From Bacteroidales bacterium (GTDB taxonomy: Bacteria > Bacteroidota > Bacteroidia > Bacteroidales > P3), in contig JAFSOU010000039.1 in NCBI GenBank assembly GCA_017443265.1, forward strand, positions 1 through 44,378: 44,378 nucleotides of DNA, written 5' to 3'. The first letter of the stretch is position 1; every line of letters starts with the position of its first letter. The notes beneath the pieces were generated by a model. The model was not told the origin of the DNA and did no database searches. It was given only the letters and a program-made list of their open reading frames with translations. The position numbers were made by a program, and so were the translations under genes. Positions 31,109 through 39,245 of the stretch are shown one piece after another.

Positions 31109-31966
31109 ATGGAAGAACAGAAATTCACATATCAGTACCCGCACCCGGCCGTGGCAACGGACTGTGTGGTGTTCGGTTTCGACGGCAAGAAACTGAAGGT
31201 GCTCCTTATCCGTCGCGGCGTGGAGCCGTTCAAGGACATGTGGGCTTTCCCTGGAGGTTTTCTGCGGATGGACGAGACCGCCGAACAGTGCGCCCTGCGC
31301 GAGCTTGTAGAGGAAACCGGCCTCGAGCTATCGCAGATGAAACAGCTCGGCGTCTTTTCCGACGTCAACCGCGACCCGCGCGAACGTGTCATCTCCGTGG
31401 CTTTCTACGCCTTGGCCAAGAGCTCCGAAGTGCGCGGCGGCGACGACGCTGCCATTGCCAAGTGGTTTGCCATCGACGATGTGCCGCATCTGGCCTTCGA
31501 CCACGACTACATACTGCGGCAGGCCATGCGCAAAATCAAAGAGGACATACATTTCGAGCCGGTGGGCTTCGGCCTGCTCGACGAGGAGTTCACCATAGCC
31601 GAACTGCAACGGCTCTACGAGGCCATTCTCGGAGTGCATTTCGACCGCCGCAATTTCCACAAAAAAATGCTTCAGACCGGAATCCTCGAAGAGGTTGACG
31701 AGGGCGACGACGTGGTTGCCGAAAATGCCGCTCCCGAATTCTACGGCCAGCACAACGAGATGAAGACGATGGAAATCGATGCTCTGTTCGGAGGAGTTCC
31801 GAGACACTTGACGAAGAAAATGTTATCGTTTGTAGGCAAAGAGCCAAGCGCTTCCGAGCCGAAACCCGAAAAAGGCACTCCCGGACGCAAAGGCAAACTC
31901 TTCCGTTTCCAAAAAGACAAATACGACAAACTGAAAGAAAACAACGAATTCCGTCTGGAATTTTAA
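31109..31966 (+). CDS. NrtR-like Nudix transcriptional regulator
   Basis: 285 residues from the ATG at 31109. The N-terminal Nudix domain (~10-140) has a complete box: G50 x5 E56 x7 R64 E65 LVEE69 TG71 (GGFLRMDETAEQCALREL then VEETGLEL). The family hydrolyses or binds ADP-ribose-type nucleotides. The C-terminal part (~155-215, VGFGLLDEEFTIAELQRLYE and HKKMLQTGILEEV) is a winged helix as in NrtR/AraR regulators, where the Nudix domain senses ADP-ribose or a sugar. Here the Nudix residues are intact, so hydrolysis is possible too. A basic C-terminal tail is unusual. Two ADP-ribose-related genes follow within 34 and 28 nt, making ADP-ribose the best ligand guess. Confidence 0.85.
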   Translation: MEEQKFTYQYPHPAVATDCVVFGFDGKKLKVLLIRRGVEPFKDMWAFPGGFLRMDETAEQCALRELVEETGLELSQMKQLGVFSDVNRDPRERVISVAFYALAKSSEVRGGDDAAIAKWFAIDDVPHLAFDHDYILRQAMRKIKEDIHFEPVGFGLLDEEFTIAELQRLYEAILGVHFDRRNFHKKMLQTGILEEVDEGDDVVAENAAPEFYGQHNEMKTMEIDALFGGVPRHLTKKMLSFVGKEPSASEPKPEKGTPGRKGKLFRFQKDKYDKLKENNEFRLEF

Positions 31967-32000
31967 AAACAAAGCATTAATCATTTAAAAACTTAAAATT

Positions 32001-33119
32001 ATGACAGCACAAGACAACAAAAATCCGGGAATTTACACCGACAACGGCAAACAGAAAATCATAAACTTGATAATTTTGGACAAAAGCGGCTCGATGAGCA
32101 GCATAGCAGGTGCCGCCATCATGGGTTTCAACAAAACCATCGAAGGCATACGCGAAGCGCAGGAACGCTACAAGGACACACAGGAGCATTACGTTTCGCT
32201 GCTCACTTTCTGCGACTGCGCCAAGACGTATGTTTACGAAAACGTGCCTGTGGCCGAAGTGGCACAACTCACCTCACGCGACTACCGTCCCTGCTGCGGA
32301 ACACCGCTCTACGACGCTATGGGAATGAGCCTCAGTCGCTTACTTGGCCAGATACAGAATCTGCCAAATGCCACCGCCGCTGTAACCGTCATCACCGACG
32401 GCCTTGAGAACGCCTCACGCGAATACTCGGGCAGCGACATCAAAGCACTTGTGGAACGTCTGCAGAACGAAGAGGGCTGGAATTTCGCCTACATCGGCAC
32501 CAACCAGGATGTGGAAGCCACCGCAGCATCCATATCTATTACGCAAACAATGTATTTCGAGGACACCTCAGAGGGCATGAACGATGCTTGGGAAAAAGAA
32601 CGCAAAGCCAAAAACCGTTATTTCAGCAGAATGGATGCTATGCGTTTTAGTGTAGCAGGAATGTCGGCAGCGGAAAAGAAAATGGCCTATGCCGCAATGA
32701 ACAGTTCAAGCAAAAACTACGAGGAAATCAGCGAATACTCACACCGTTTCACACCAAACCACATCGACAGTCTGAAACCAAACCAGATATTCGTGTTCGG
32801 TAGCAACTCGGCTGGAGCACACTACGGCGGAGCAGCACGTACTGCAGTACTGAAATTCGGCGCCATAATGGGACAGGGCGAGGGCCTGCAGGGACAGAGC
32901 TACGCCATACCCACCATGGGAACGATGGGCGAGACAGAAGTCGCAGTGCAGAATTTCATCGCTTTCGCCAAAGAGCATCCCGAGCTCACTTTCCTTGTCA
33001 CACAAATTGGCTGTGGCATAGCAGGTTACACCCCTCGTGAGATCGCTCCGCTGTTCATGCAGGCCATCCATGTGGAAAACATCTGGCTACCGAAAGAGTT
33101 TTGGAACGAACTGATATAA
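32001..33119 (+). CDS. VWA domain fused to macro-like (A1S_2505-type) domain
   Basis: 372 residues. The N-terminal von Willebrand A domain (~18-200) has a full MIDAS: DKSGS at 27-31, Thr101 in CCGTPLYD and Asp133 in VITDGLEN. The C-terminal domain (~258-372) reads QIFVFGSNSAGAHYGGAART, VLKFGAIMGQGEGLQGQSYA and TFLVTQIGCGIAGYTPRE. This is the wording of macro-domain-related proteins of the A1S_2505/phage type, thought to bind ADP-ribose-like nucleotides. The macro part should process or bind an ADP-ribosylated partner and the VWA part should bind a protein partner. Lies between the Nudix regulator and the ADP-ribosylglycohydrolase. No signal peptide. Confidence 0.82.
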   Translation: MTAQDNKNPGIYTDNGKQKIINLIILDKSGSMSSIAGAAIMGFNKTIEGIREAQERYKDTQEHYVSLLTFCDCAKTYVYENVPVAEVAQLTSRDYRPCCGTPLYDAMGMSLSRLLGQIQNLPNATAAVTVITDGLENASREYSGSDIKALVERLQNEEGWNFAYIGTNQDVEATAASISITQTMYFEDTSEGMNDAWEKERKAKNRYFSRMDAMRFSVAGMSAAEKKMAYAAMNSSSKNYEEISEYSHRFTPNHIDSLKPNQIFVFGSNSAGAHYGGAARTAVLKFGAIMGQGEGLQGQSYAIPTMGTMGETEVAVQNFIAFAKEHPELTFLVTQIGCGIAGYTPREIAPLFMQAIHVENIWLPKEFWNELI

Positions 33120-33147
33120 CAGCAACAACCTTTAAATCTTTACAGCA

Positions 33148-34032
33148 ATGTTAGGAGCAATAATTGGCGATACCGTGGGCTCGGTGTACGAAATTAACAA
33201 CATAAAAAAAATACAATTCCCCTTTTTCGGTGTAGGATGTGACTTTACCGATGATAGTGTAATGACAATAGCTGTGGCAGAATGGTTATTAAATGATAAT
33301 GATAACCGTGTAATAAACTTAGAAAAAAGTATGGTGAAATGGGGATATTCTTATCCTAATATAGGATATGGACCATCATTCAAAAACTGGCTTTTTTGTC
33401 CATATTACGAGAATATGGATTTGTTTGCGCCACATATTGAAGCTGGTGAAGAACCAGATCAAGTATTACGAACTGCTGGCATACGTCGACCCTACAACTC
33501 GTGGGGCAATGGCTCGGCCATGCGCGTAAGCGCCGTGGGCTGGATGTTCGACACCCTCGAGGAGACCGAGCGGGTAGCCAAAATCTCGGCAGAGATAACC
33601 CACAACCACCCCGAAGGCATCAAAGGGGCGCAGGCCACCGCGGCGGCGATATTCCTTGCCCGCACAGGCAAAAGCAAGGAGGAGATACGGGGCTATATAT
33701 CAACAACCTACGGTTACGACCTTGCCCGCACCTGCGACGACATCCGCCCGGTGTACCATTGGGAGTCTTCGTGTCAAGGCACTGTGCCCGAGGCTATTGT
33801 GGCGTTCTTGGACAGCACCGATTTCGAGTCGGCGATACGCCTAGCCGTCTCCCTCGGCGGCGACAGCGACACCCTTGCCTGCATCACCGGCGGCATTGCC
33901 GAGGCTTTCTACAAAGAAATCCCTGCCGACATCGCCAAAACGATGTGGAACAAACTGCCCGAAAAATTCAAAGAAATTATAAAAAGTGTGGAGAGTCGCT
34001 CAAGCTACTGTCTTCCCCAAGGCATAGAATAG
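33148..34032 (+). CDS. ADP-ribosylglycohydrolase (DraG/ARH family)
   Basis: 294 residues. N-terminal AIIGDTVGSVYE, then CDFTDDSVMTIAVAEW with the TDDS metal ligands (34-37), SWGNGSAMRVSAVG (118-131), THNHPEGIKGAQATAAAIF and the second metal motif SLGGDSDTLACITGG (235-249). All binuclear-metal residues are present, so it should remove ADP-ribose from proteins or small molecules. Composition changes sharply inside the gene: three 60-base lines 33241-33420 have about 30-33% G+C by hand count, while 33541-33660 have about 57-67%. The break is near 33480. The reading frame stays open throughout, so this looks like a recombined, functional mosaic. Confidence 0.9.
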   Translation: MLGAIIGDTVGSVYEINNIKKIQFPFFGVGCDFTDDSVMTIAVAEWLLNDNDNRVINLEKSMVKWGYSYPNIGYGPSFKNWLFCPYYENMDLFAPHIEAGEEPDQVLRTAGIRRPYNSWGNGSAMRVSAVGWMFDTLEETERVAKISAEITHNHPEGIKGAQATAAAIFLARTGKSKEEIRGYISTTYGYDLARTCDDIRPVYHWESSCQGTVPEAIVAFLDSTDFESAIRLAVSLGGDSDTLACITGGIAEAFYKEIPADIAKTMWNKLPEKFKEIIKSVESRSSYCLPQGIE

Positions 34033-34088
34033 CCGCTGCGGCCGGCGGTTGTGCCTCTCGGCAACGATAAACCGCCATAAAAAAGGAA

Positions 34089-34118
34089 AGGGGGTACGAT
34101 TACTCGTGCCCCCTTTTT
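34089..34118. terminator. Bidirectional terminator
   Basis: An 11-bp stem (34089-34099 with 34104-34114, one T-G pair) with loop TTAC, a T-run after it and an A-run before it, between the convergent ADP-ribosylglycohydrolase and gcvT genes. It can serve both strands. Confidence 0.8.
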
Positions 34119-34137
34119 ATTGTGAAAGTTTAACAAT

Positions 34138-35241
34138 TTATCCTTTGTAGAAAGGCATGCGAACCACAACGGCTTTGAGCAGTTTCTCGCGGATTTTGAT
34201 GTAAATCTCGGTGTCCTTTTTGGAGAAAGCCGATTTCACGAGAGCTGTGCCGATGTTTTTGCCAGTTGAGGGCGAGGGGCAACCGCTGCGCACCTGACCG
34301 ATAACGTTGCCTTCGGCGTCGCACACTTCGTAGCCGTTGCGGGGGATACCGCGGTCGATCATCTCGAAACCGACGATTTTCTTCTCCACGCCGTTGGCTT
34401 TCTGAGCCTCGAAAATGTCGCGGTTGATGAAGTTGTTGCCGTCAACAAATTTGGTAATCCAGCCAAGACCGCCTTCGATGGGCGAAATCTCGTCGTCTAT
34501 TTCGTGGCCGTAGAGGCAGAAACCCATCTCCAGACGGAGGGTGTCGCGGCAGCCCAGACCTGCGGGCATGATGCCGAATTCCTTGCCAGCTTCGAACACT
34601 GCGTCCCAAACTTTCTGGGCATATTTCACAGGGATGTAGATTTCGCATCCGCCTGCGCCGGTGTAGCCGGTGGTGGAGAAAATCACGTTCTCAACGCCTG
34701 CGAAGGTGATGATCTGGAAAGTGTAGTATTCCATGTCGACCACGTTGGCGGCTGTGAGTTTCTGCATGGCTTTCAGTGCGTTGGGACCCTGAACGGCCAA
34801 CTGTGCCCACTGTTCGCTCTCGTTCACAAACTCTTCGCCAACTTTAAGGCCGCATTCGGCGGCAATCTTGCTCATCCAATTCCAGTCCTTGTCGATATTA
34901 GCGGCGTTGGGCACCATAAAATAATGGTCGTCGGCAATGCGGTAAACGAGCATGTCGTCAACAATACCGCCTTTGCCGTTGGGCAGACAGGTGTATTGAA
35001 CTTTTCCGTCGGTGAGGGCGGCCACGTCGTTTACAGTAACGTACTGCATAAATTCTTTTGCTTTGGGACCTTTGGCGCGGAACTCACCCATGTGCGAAAC
35101 GTCGAAAACTCCGACATTGTTTCTTACATTATTGTGCTCAACCACAAGTCCTTCGTATTGAATAGGCATGTTGTAGCCAGCAAATTCGGCCATTTTGGCT
35201 CCCAATGCTATGTGCAAATCGGTGAAAGGGGTTGTCTTCAT
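34138..35241 (-). CDS. gcvT: Glycine cleavage system T protein (aminomethyltransferase)
   Basis: 367 residues. Transfers the methylene group from the H-protein-bound intermediate to tetrahydrofolate and releases ammonia. Typical segments are MKTTPFTDLHIALGAKMAEF, VVEHNNVRNNVGVFDVSHMG, GKGGIVDDMLVYR (with the folate-contacting Asp), STTGYTGAGGCEIYI, LGCRDTLRLEMGFCLYGHEI and SPIEGGLGWITKF. Full length for the family. No gcvH or gcvP is adjacent, which is usual in Bacteroidota. A -7 box lies at 35300-35307. Confidence 0.96.
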   Translation of the reverse strand: MKTTPFTDLHIALGAKMAEFAGYNMPIQYEGLVVEHNNVRNNVGVFDVSHMGEFRAKGPKAKEFMQYVTVNDVAALTDGKVQYTCLPNGKGGIVDDMLVYRIADDHYFMVPNAANIDKDWNWMSKIAAECGLKVGEEFVNESEQWAQLAVQGPNALKAMQKLTAANVVDMEYYTFQIITFAGVENVIFSTTGYTGAGGCEIYIPVKYAQKVWDAVFEAGKEFGIMPAGLGCRDTLRLEMGFCLYGHEIDDEISPIEGGLGWITKFVDGNNFINRDIFEAQKANGVEKKIVGFEMIDRGIPRNGYEVCDAEGNVIGQVRSGCPSPSTGKNIGTALVKSAFSKKDTEIYIKIREKLLKAVVVRMPFYKG

Positions 35242-35299
35242 TTTATAACTATTTTATTTTGTGTTTATTACGTATTAAATTATTTTCTTTAGAGTAATG

Positions 35300-35307
35300 C
35301 AAATGTA
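35300..35307 (-). promoter_or_regulatory. -7 box for gcvT
   Basis: TACATTTG on the minus strand, about 59 nt upstream of the gcvT start. The intervening leader is A+T-rich, with no riboswitch visible. 35308-35443 shows no gene. Confidence 0.5.
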
Positions 35308-35443
35308 CGATTTTTTTTTTAGTTTGGGAAATTTTTATGGAAATAATTTTGCTGCGTTTCCGAAAAGAACAGGGCGTTTATTAAAAAAGGCACATTCGTT
35401 TCCTTTATTCTGGTTCCCGATTGTTCTATTCTTGAAATTATTA

Positions 35444-35953
35444 CTACATCCCTACCTTATATATAATCACTTCTTGATAATGATTGTCTTTTCCGCAATA
35501 CACATTAAACAGATATGCATGGAAAGTGAGGGGTTTGTCTGTGGGTAATTTGCAAATATTCAATTTTTCATGTGCTTGCTTGGAACAAGTAATGTATAAC
35601 TCCTGTCCATTTTGTCTGAGGTTCAATGCTGTGGATTCTTCGGCAGGCATTCTCTCCTCCCAATCTTGGATAATGTAATAGTAGTGAATATCCTCATAAA
35701 CAGAAGTTTCTTTAATAAGAATTAAATCTTTTTCTTTGAAGAAAATAGAACTCTTACCGCAACCATCGCAAATAGCAGTGAATGTCTTTCGTTCTATCGA
35801 GATGGAATCGATGCTCAAATCATAGTAGTTTGGAGGCCATTTCCGACAAAGAAGTGCATAAGATCCGTCGTCGAAACGTATTGTATCGTACTCAACACTC
35901 AAACAGGCATTGTAACATATTATAAACAAGGCGGTTGATAAAATGCGTCTCAT
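35444..35953 (-). CDS. Secreted protein, function unknown
   Basis: 169 residues from MRRILSTALFIICYNACLSV, a short signal peptide (possible lipobox YNAC is weak). The mature protein contains several cysteines (AICDGCGKSS, LYITCSKQAHEKLNIC, YCGKDNHY) and mixed beta segments such as YYIIQDWEERM. No motif is recognised. Low G+C and isolated between gcvT and the ATPase element. I chose the second Met over MFMRR because it sits nearer to a normal signal N-terminus. Confidence 0.55.
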   Translation of the reverse strand: MRRILSTALFIICYNACLSVEYDTIRFDDGSYALLCRKWPPNYYDLSIDSISIERKTFTAICDGCGKSSIFFKEKDLILIKETSVYEDIHYYYIIQDWEERMPAEESTALNLRQNGQELYITCSKQAHEKLNICKLPTDKPLTFHAYLFNVYCGKDNHYQEVIIYKVGM

Positions 35954-36086
35954 AAACATAAGTTAAAAATCTCCATGATTTAAATGTTTCCAATCATTAT
36001 TTTTTACTGCTGATACCTGCAAACTGATAGAACAATCTAACGTAACAAAGAGCCCATTTATTGCTCATTTGTCCAAATCGAAATTT

Positions 36087-36185
36087 TTATTCGGCCAAAA
36101 ATATACTTTTTTGATATGATTTGGCTGATTTGAGCAAGTCAAACCAGCCAAAAGTAGGTATTTTTGATGTGTTTTGGCTGAATAA
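36087..36185. repeat. 99-bp element with terminal inverted repeats, copy 1
   Basis: Ends TTATTCGGCCAAAA (36087-36100) and TTTTGGCTGAATAA (36172-36185) are inverted (13 of 14). An internal pair TTTGGCTG/CAGCCAAA (36120-36127, 36145-36152) repeats the motif. The element matches 37735-37833, and similarity extends a few bases outward; in the 108-base alignment I count 6 mismatches. It lies downstream of the ATPase gene. MITE-like or a cluster of regulator sites. Confidence 0.8.
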
Positions 36186-36225
36186 GGAGTTGGCAAAAAT
36201 GGGATATTTCATTTCACAAAAGCTG

Positions 36226-37665
36226 TCAAAAGCAAAATAAATCGTTCATACTCAACGATTTCTGCACACGATTGCTATAAGCATTACTCTTTAGGCCGAA
36301 AGTAGTTACAAACGTGAGATGTATATTTTTTTTGTTTTTGGTGAGTTCGCGGATTATTTCGGTGCGTTGACGCAGTTTTTCCTCGTACGATTTGTCAATT
36401 ACAAATTCCTTGTTGGAAAATTTAATTTCGCAGAGATTTATCACCCTGTCGGCGCGGTCGATAAGCAGGTCGATTTGCGAACCTGCTTTTTTCCCATCCT
36501 TTTTAATGATGAGGGATGAAATATCGGCCTGCACCCCTGCAATACCTAACGCACTCTTAATCTGGCTAATATGCGAGAAACACACTTCCTCGAAAGCGAA
36601 ACCCTGCCACGAAGCGATGGCGGGCGACATTACAGTGTTTTGCCAGAAACTTTCGTCCGAAACCGTCTTTTTTGCGATGAAATTAAGGTAAAACAGACAA
36701 AAATTATCTATCAGCTTGTAATATGTTTCGCGTTTCGCGCCCAACGGAGTGTATGGAATAATAAAATCGCTGTTTACCAGTGCCGCCAGCGATTTGGTCA
36801 ACGTGCCGCCCGACGAAAGGCCTGCTTTTTGTGTGATTTCTTTGCGGGTAAAACCGAACCGCCGTGTGGCAAGCAGTTTGACAATTGATTTAGAGTCGCC
36901 GTTGTCGCCAAACAGTGAGGCAAAAAGGCGGTCGTATTCGTTGCCAAGGTATGCATTTTTGGCGAAAAACAGACTGTCGATATTTTGCGCAAGAGACAAT
37001 CCCTTCCGGAAATAATTCATATAATAAGGTATGCCGCCAACAGCCATGTAACTTTGTACTATGTCGTATCGGTCGAGTTCTATTCCTTTGTGTTTGAAAA
37101 ACATCTCACATTCTTTCAAGGAAAACGGCGACAATTTCATATTGTAAGTTACCCGTCCGTAAAGTCCGCCCTTGTTGTTGAGCAGTTTGTCTTTCATCCA
37201 AGATGTTGCCGAACCGCACACTATGAGCATTATATTGGGTTGCGACGACGCCCATCCGTTCCAAAAGTGCTCAAAAGCGGTGATGAAGCCCGAACGCGGC
37301 GTGTCCATCCAGGGAAGTTCGTCGAGGAACACCACTTGTCGTTTATTAGATGATTTTTTTTCGAGTATTTGTCGCAGCATCCGGAATGCCTCGGGCCACG
37401 ACGAAGGGCAGACAGCAGCCCGCAGTCCGTACTCACGCAGTGTTATGTAGAACTCTTCCAGCTGCCGCTTTTGAAGGTTTTTTCCTGTTATTTCCAAGGG
37501 CGAAACCCCTGTATGGTAAAATGCAAATTTGTTTTTGAAAAACTCTCTGATAAGGAATGTTTTTCCTATTCTTCTACGGCCATATACTGCAACTAACTCG
37601 GGCGACTGGGCTTCGTAGAGTCGTTGCAATTCGCTGATTTCTTGGATTCTGCCAACAATTTTCAT
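36226..37665 (-). CDS. AAA ATPase with C-terminal DUF234 nuclease-like domain
   Basis: 479 residues. Walker A GRRRIGKT (29-36), Walker B VVFLDE (111-116) and a sensor-like VCGSATSWM. A winged-helix segment (~290-320, FTRKEITQKAGLSSGGTLTK) follows, then the DUF234 domain (~350-440) with GFAFEEVCFSHI, SQIDLLIDRADRVINLCEIK, a PD-(D/E)xK-like D...ExK signature. This is the archaeal-type ATPase family common in Bacteroidota, whose function is not established. Two 99-bp repeats flank the gene, its promoter sits at 37694-37701, and base composition is A+T-richer than its neighbours, consistent with mobile origin. Confidence 0.88.
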   Translation of the reverse strand: MKIVGRIQEISELQRLYEAQSPELVAVYGRRRIGKTFLIREFFKNKFAFYHTGVSPLEITGKNLQKRQLEEFYITLREYGLRAAVCPSSWPEAFRMLRQILEKKSSNKRQVVFLDELPWMDTPRSGFITAFEHFWNGWASSQPNIMLIVCGSATSWMKDKLLNNKGGLYGRVTYNMKLSPFSLKECEMFFKHKGIELDRYDIVQSYMAVGGIPYYMNYFRKGLSLAQNIDSLFFAKNAYLGNEYDRLFASLFGDNGDSKSIVKLLATRRFGFTRKEITQKAGLSSGGTLTKSLAALVNSDFIIPYTPLGAKRETYYKLIDNFCLFYLNFIAKKTVSDESFWQNTVMSPAIASWQGFAFEEVCFSHISQIKSALGIAGVQADISSLIIKKDGKKAGSQIDLLIDRADRVINLCEIKFSNKEFVIDKSYEEKLRQRTEIIRELTKNKKNIHLTFVTTFGLKSNAYSNRVQKSLSMNDLFCF

Positions 37666-37682
37666 AGCTTTGAAATATTTTT

Positions 37683-37701
37683 TTATTCAGCCACAAAGAT
37701 A
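37683..37701 (-). promoter_or_regulatory. ATPase promoter with half-site of the flanking repeat
   Basis: On the minus strand TATCTTTG (37701-37694) is the -7 box, and immediately downstream lies GGCTGAATAA (37692-37683), the same motif that ends the 99-bp elements. A protein bound to the motif would cover the transcription start, consistent with autoregulation. Confidence 0.55.
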
Positions 37702-37734
37702 CAAAAATATATTGATTTGGCCAAATTAAAATTT

Positions 37735-37833
37735 TTATTCAGCCAAAAATATACTTTTTTGATATGATTTGGCTGATTTGAGTAAGTCAAACCAGCCAAA
37801 AGTTGGTGTTTTTGATGCGTTTTGGCTAAATAA
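37735..37833. repeat. 99-bp element with terminal inverted repeats, copy 2
   Basis: Ends TTATTCAGCCAAAA (37735-37748) and TTTTGGCTAAATAA (37820-37833), inverted at 13 of 14. Same orientation and nearly the same sequence as copy 1, so the two are direct repeats of each other that bracket the ATPase gene and its promoter. Confidence 0.8.
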
Positions 37834-37845
37834 GGATTTTGCAGT

Positions 37846-38331
37846 TTACAGTGGCAGCATGTAGTAAACGCATTCCGCATCGCGGTAGAACTCTTTTGCG
37901 CCCCAGCGTTGCCAGTATTGGTGTGTTTTAAGTTGGTGAAGCACAGGCACAAACACAAAATCGTAGTTGGCTTTCAGCTCTGGCATGATGTTCATCAGTA
38001 TGTCGTAGTTGAGCCGTGTGCCGCGGTATTGCGGAGCCACGATGAACGAAAACACGGCGGTATAGCGCTGTGCGTTGAGCCGGGCCAGCAGTGCGGGCTG
38101 TTCGGTGGCTATGAGGGGTGTCTCCTCCTCTATGCGGTAGTCGCTCATGTTGAGCAGGCCAAGCACCTCGCCGCTGTCTTTATCCATGGCTTTGACGCTC
38201 AGCGGCCAGTTGAAATGCAGGTTGGCAACCCAGTCCTCAACTTCGGCTTGGGCAAAGCCGTATTGCCGCACCATCCACTCCACGGTGAGCGGCGCGTCGG
38301 CCGAGGTCATTCTATTTAAAATGTACGACAT
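37846..38331 (-). CDS. GNAT-type acetyltransferase-like protein
   Basis: 161 residues. The pattern AVFSFIVAPQYRGTRLNYDI contains a GNAT-like V-x-P-x-x-R-G acetyl-CoA loop, with LGLLNMSDYRIEEETP before it and the terminal WGAKEFYRDAECVYYMLPL behind. Only one strong motif is present, so assignment is by pattern. It overlaps the upstream DUF2156 gene by 20 nt and is the last gene of the folA-DUF2156-GNAT group. Substrate unknown. Confidence 0.65.
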   Translation of the reverse strand: MSYILNRMTSADAPLTVEWMVRQYGFAQAEVEDWVANLHFNWPLSVKAMDKDSGEVLGLLNMSDYRIEEETPLIATEQPALLARLNAQRYTAVFSFIVAPQYRGTRLNYDILMNIMPELKANYDFVFVPVLHQLKTHQYWQRWGAKEFYRDAECVYYMLPL

Positions 38332-39220
38332 TGTATGTAAGCAGTATTTCGGGGTGGTACGAGAGTTTGGCCTTGCGTAGACCTTCGAGGCCCATATCCT
38401 CCTCGCGGTTCAGATACACGTATTGTTGTGGCAGATGTGCCGCAAACTGCTGGTTTATAACCGAAAACAGTCCGTCGATGTTGCGGTCGGCTTTCTCCAC
38501 GCACACGTCGAAGGTGTCGTTTGTTACGGCGCTGCCGAAAGTAAAAGCCACCATGCGGTTGTGTATGTATATGCTTCCGCCGAGCATACCAAGTTTGTCC
38601 CAATATTGGAAAATATTTTCCATCACCCGTTGCTCGGCCGAAATGGTGTCGCCGTACACGGGATTGTTGTCGCCACGCTCTTTGCGCCACAGGTTTTCCA
38701 GTTCCCAGCATTGGTCGAACAGGGCTGGCACGAGAGGTCGGTACTCGAAAGCGGGGTGTTCGCTAAGGAACTTGTTCACATGGTTGCGCTTGGCTTTCAG
38801 TTTTCCGCCCGAAAGAGCGGCCAAATCCTCGCGGCGGTATATATAATCGTATTGGTTGCGCATAGGTTCCACAACAATATCTATGCCTTTGGCGCAGGCA
38901 TTTTGCTGAAGTTGCAGTGCTGCCGAGTCTTCGAGTCCGAGTAGTGTAAGGTCGCCGCCCGAATCCTCGCAGATGGCCTGCAGCAGCTCGCACGGCGGTG
39001 TTTCAGCCATACACAGCATATATGCCCTTTTGCCGTCGAGGGTGAAGCGCAGCACCACGGCATTGTCCAAAATACACACTTCGGTATGGAACCAGAATTG
39101 CCAACCTATAAGATTGGCAAAAGTGAAATTGCAGTTTCTGCGACCGCTACGCAGACTCACGGCCTGATAAGCATCGCGGTCGGCAATGGTTAAGGTGTGG
39201 AAATCCAACAGTACGGACAT
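38312..39220 (-). CDS. DUF2156 (phosphatidylglycerol lysyltransferase-type) protein
   Basis: 302 residues. Segments SGRRNCNFTFANLIGWQFWF, NQYDYIYRREDLAALSGGKL, KAKRNHVNKFL, the Arg-containing GGSIYIHNRMVAFTFGSAV and YLNREEDMGLEGLRKAKLSY match the DUF2156/LPG-synthase C-terminal family, a tandem GNAT fold that can transfer aminoacyl groups. Membrane segments of true MprF are absent, so this is the soluble C-terminal type (COG4866-like). It lies 25 nt after folA and overlaps the GNAT gene. Confidence 0.85.
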   Translation of the reverse strand: MSVLLDFHTLTIADRDAYQAVSLRSGRRNCNFTFANLIGWQFWFHTEVCILDNAVVLRFTLDGKRAYMLCMAETPPCELLQAICEDSGGDLTLLGLEDSAALQLQQNACAKGIDIVVEPMRNQYDYIYRREDLAALSGGKLKAKRNHVNKFLSEHPAFEYRPLVPALFDQCWELENLWRKERGDNNPVYGDTISAEQRVMENIFQYWDKLGMLGGSIYIHNRMVAFTFGSAVTNDTFDVCVEKADRNIDGLFSVINQQFAAHLPQQYVYLNREEDMGLEGLRKAKLSYHPEILLTYNVVHFK

Positions 39221-39245
39221 GAGTGTTTACGGAAACGTATAGCGG

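Noticed and set aside
35297..35548. 83-codon plus-strand frame near the gcvT promoter
   Set aside because: Begins within the gcvT promoter and runs antisense into the 3' end of the secreted-protein gene; composition-driven.
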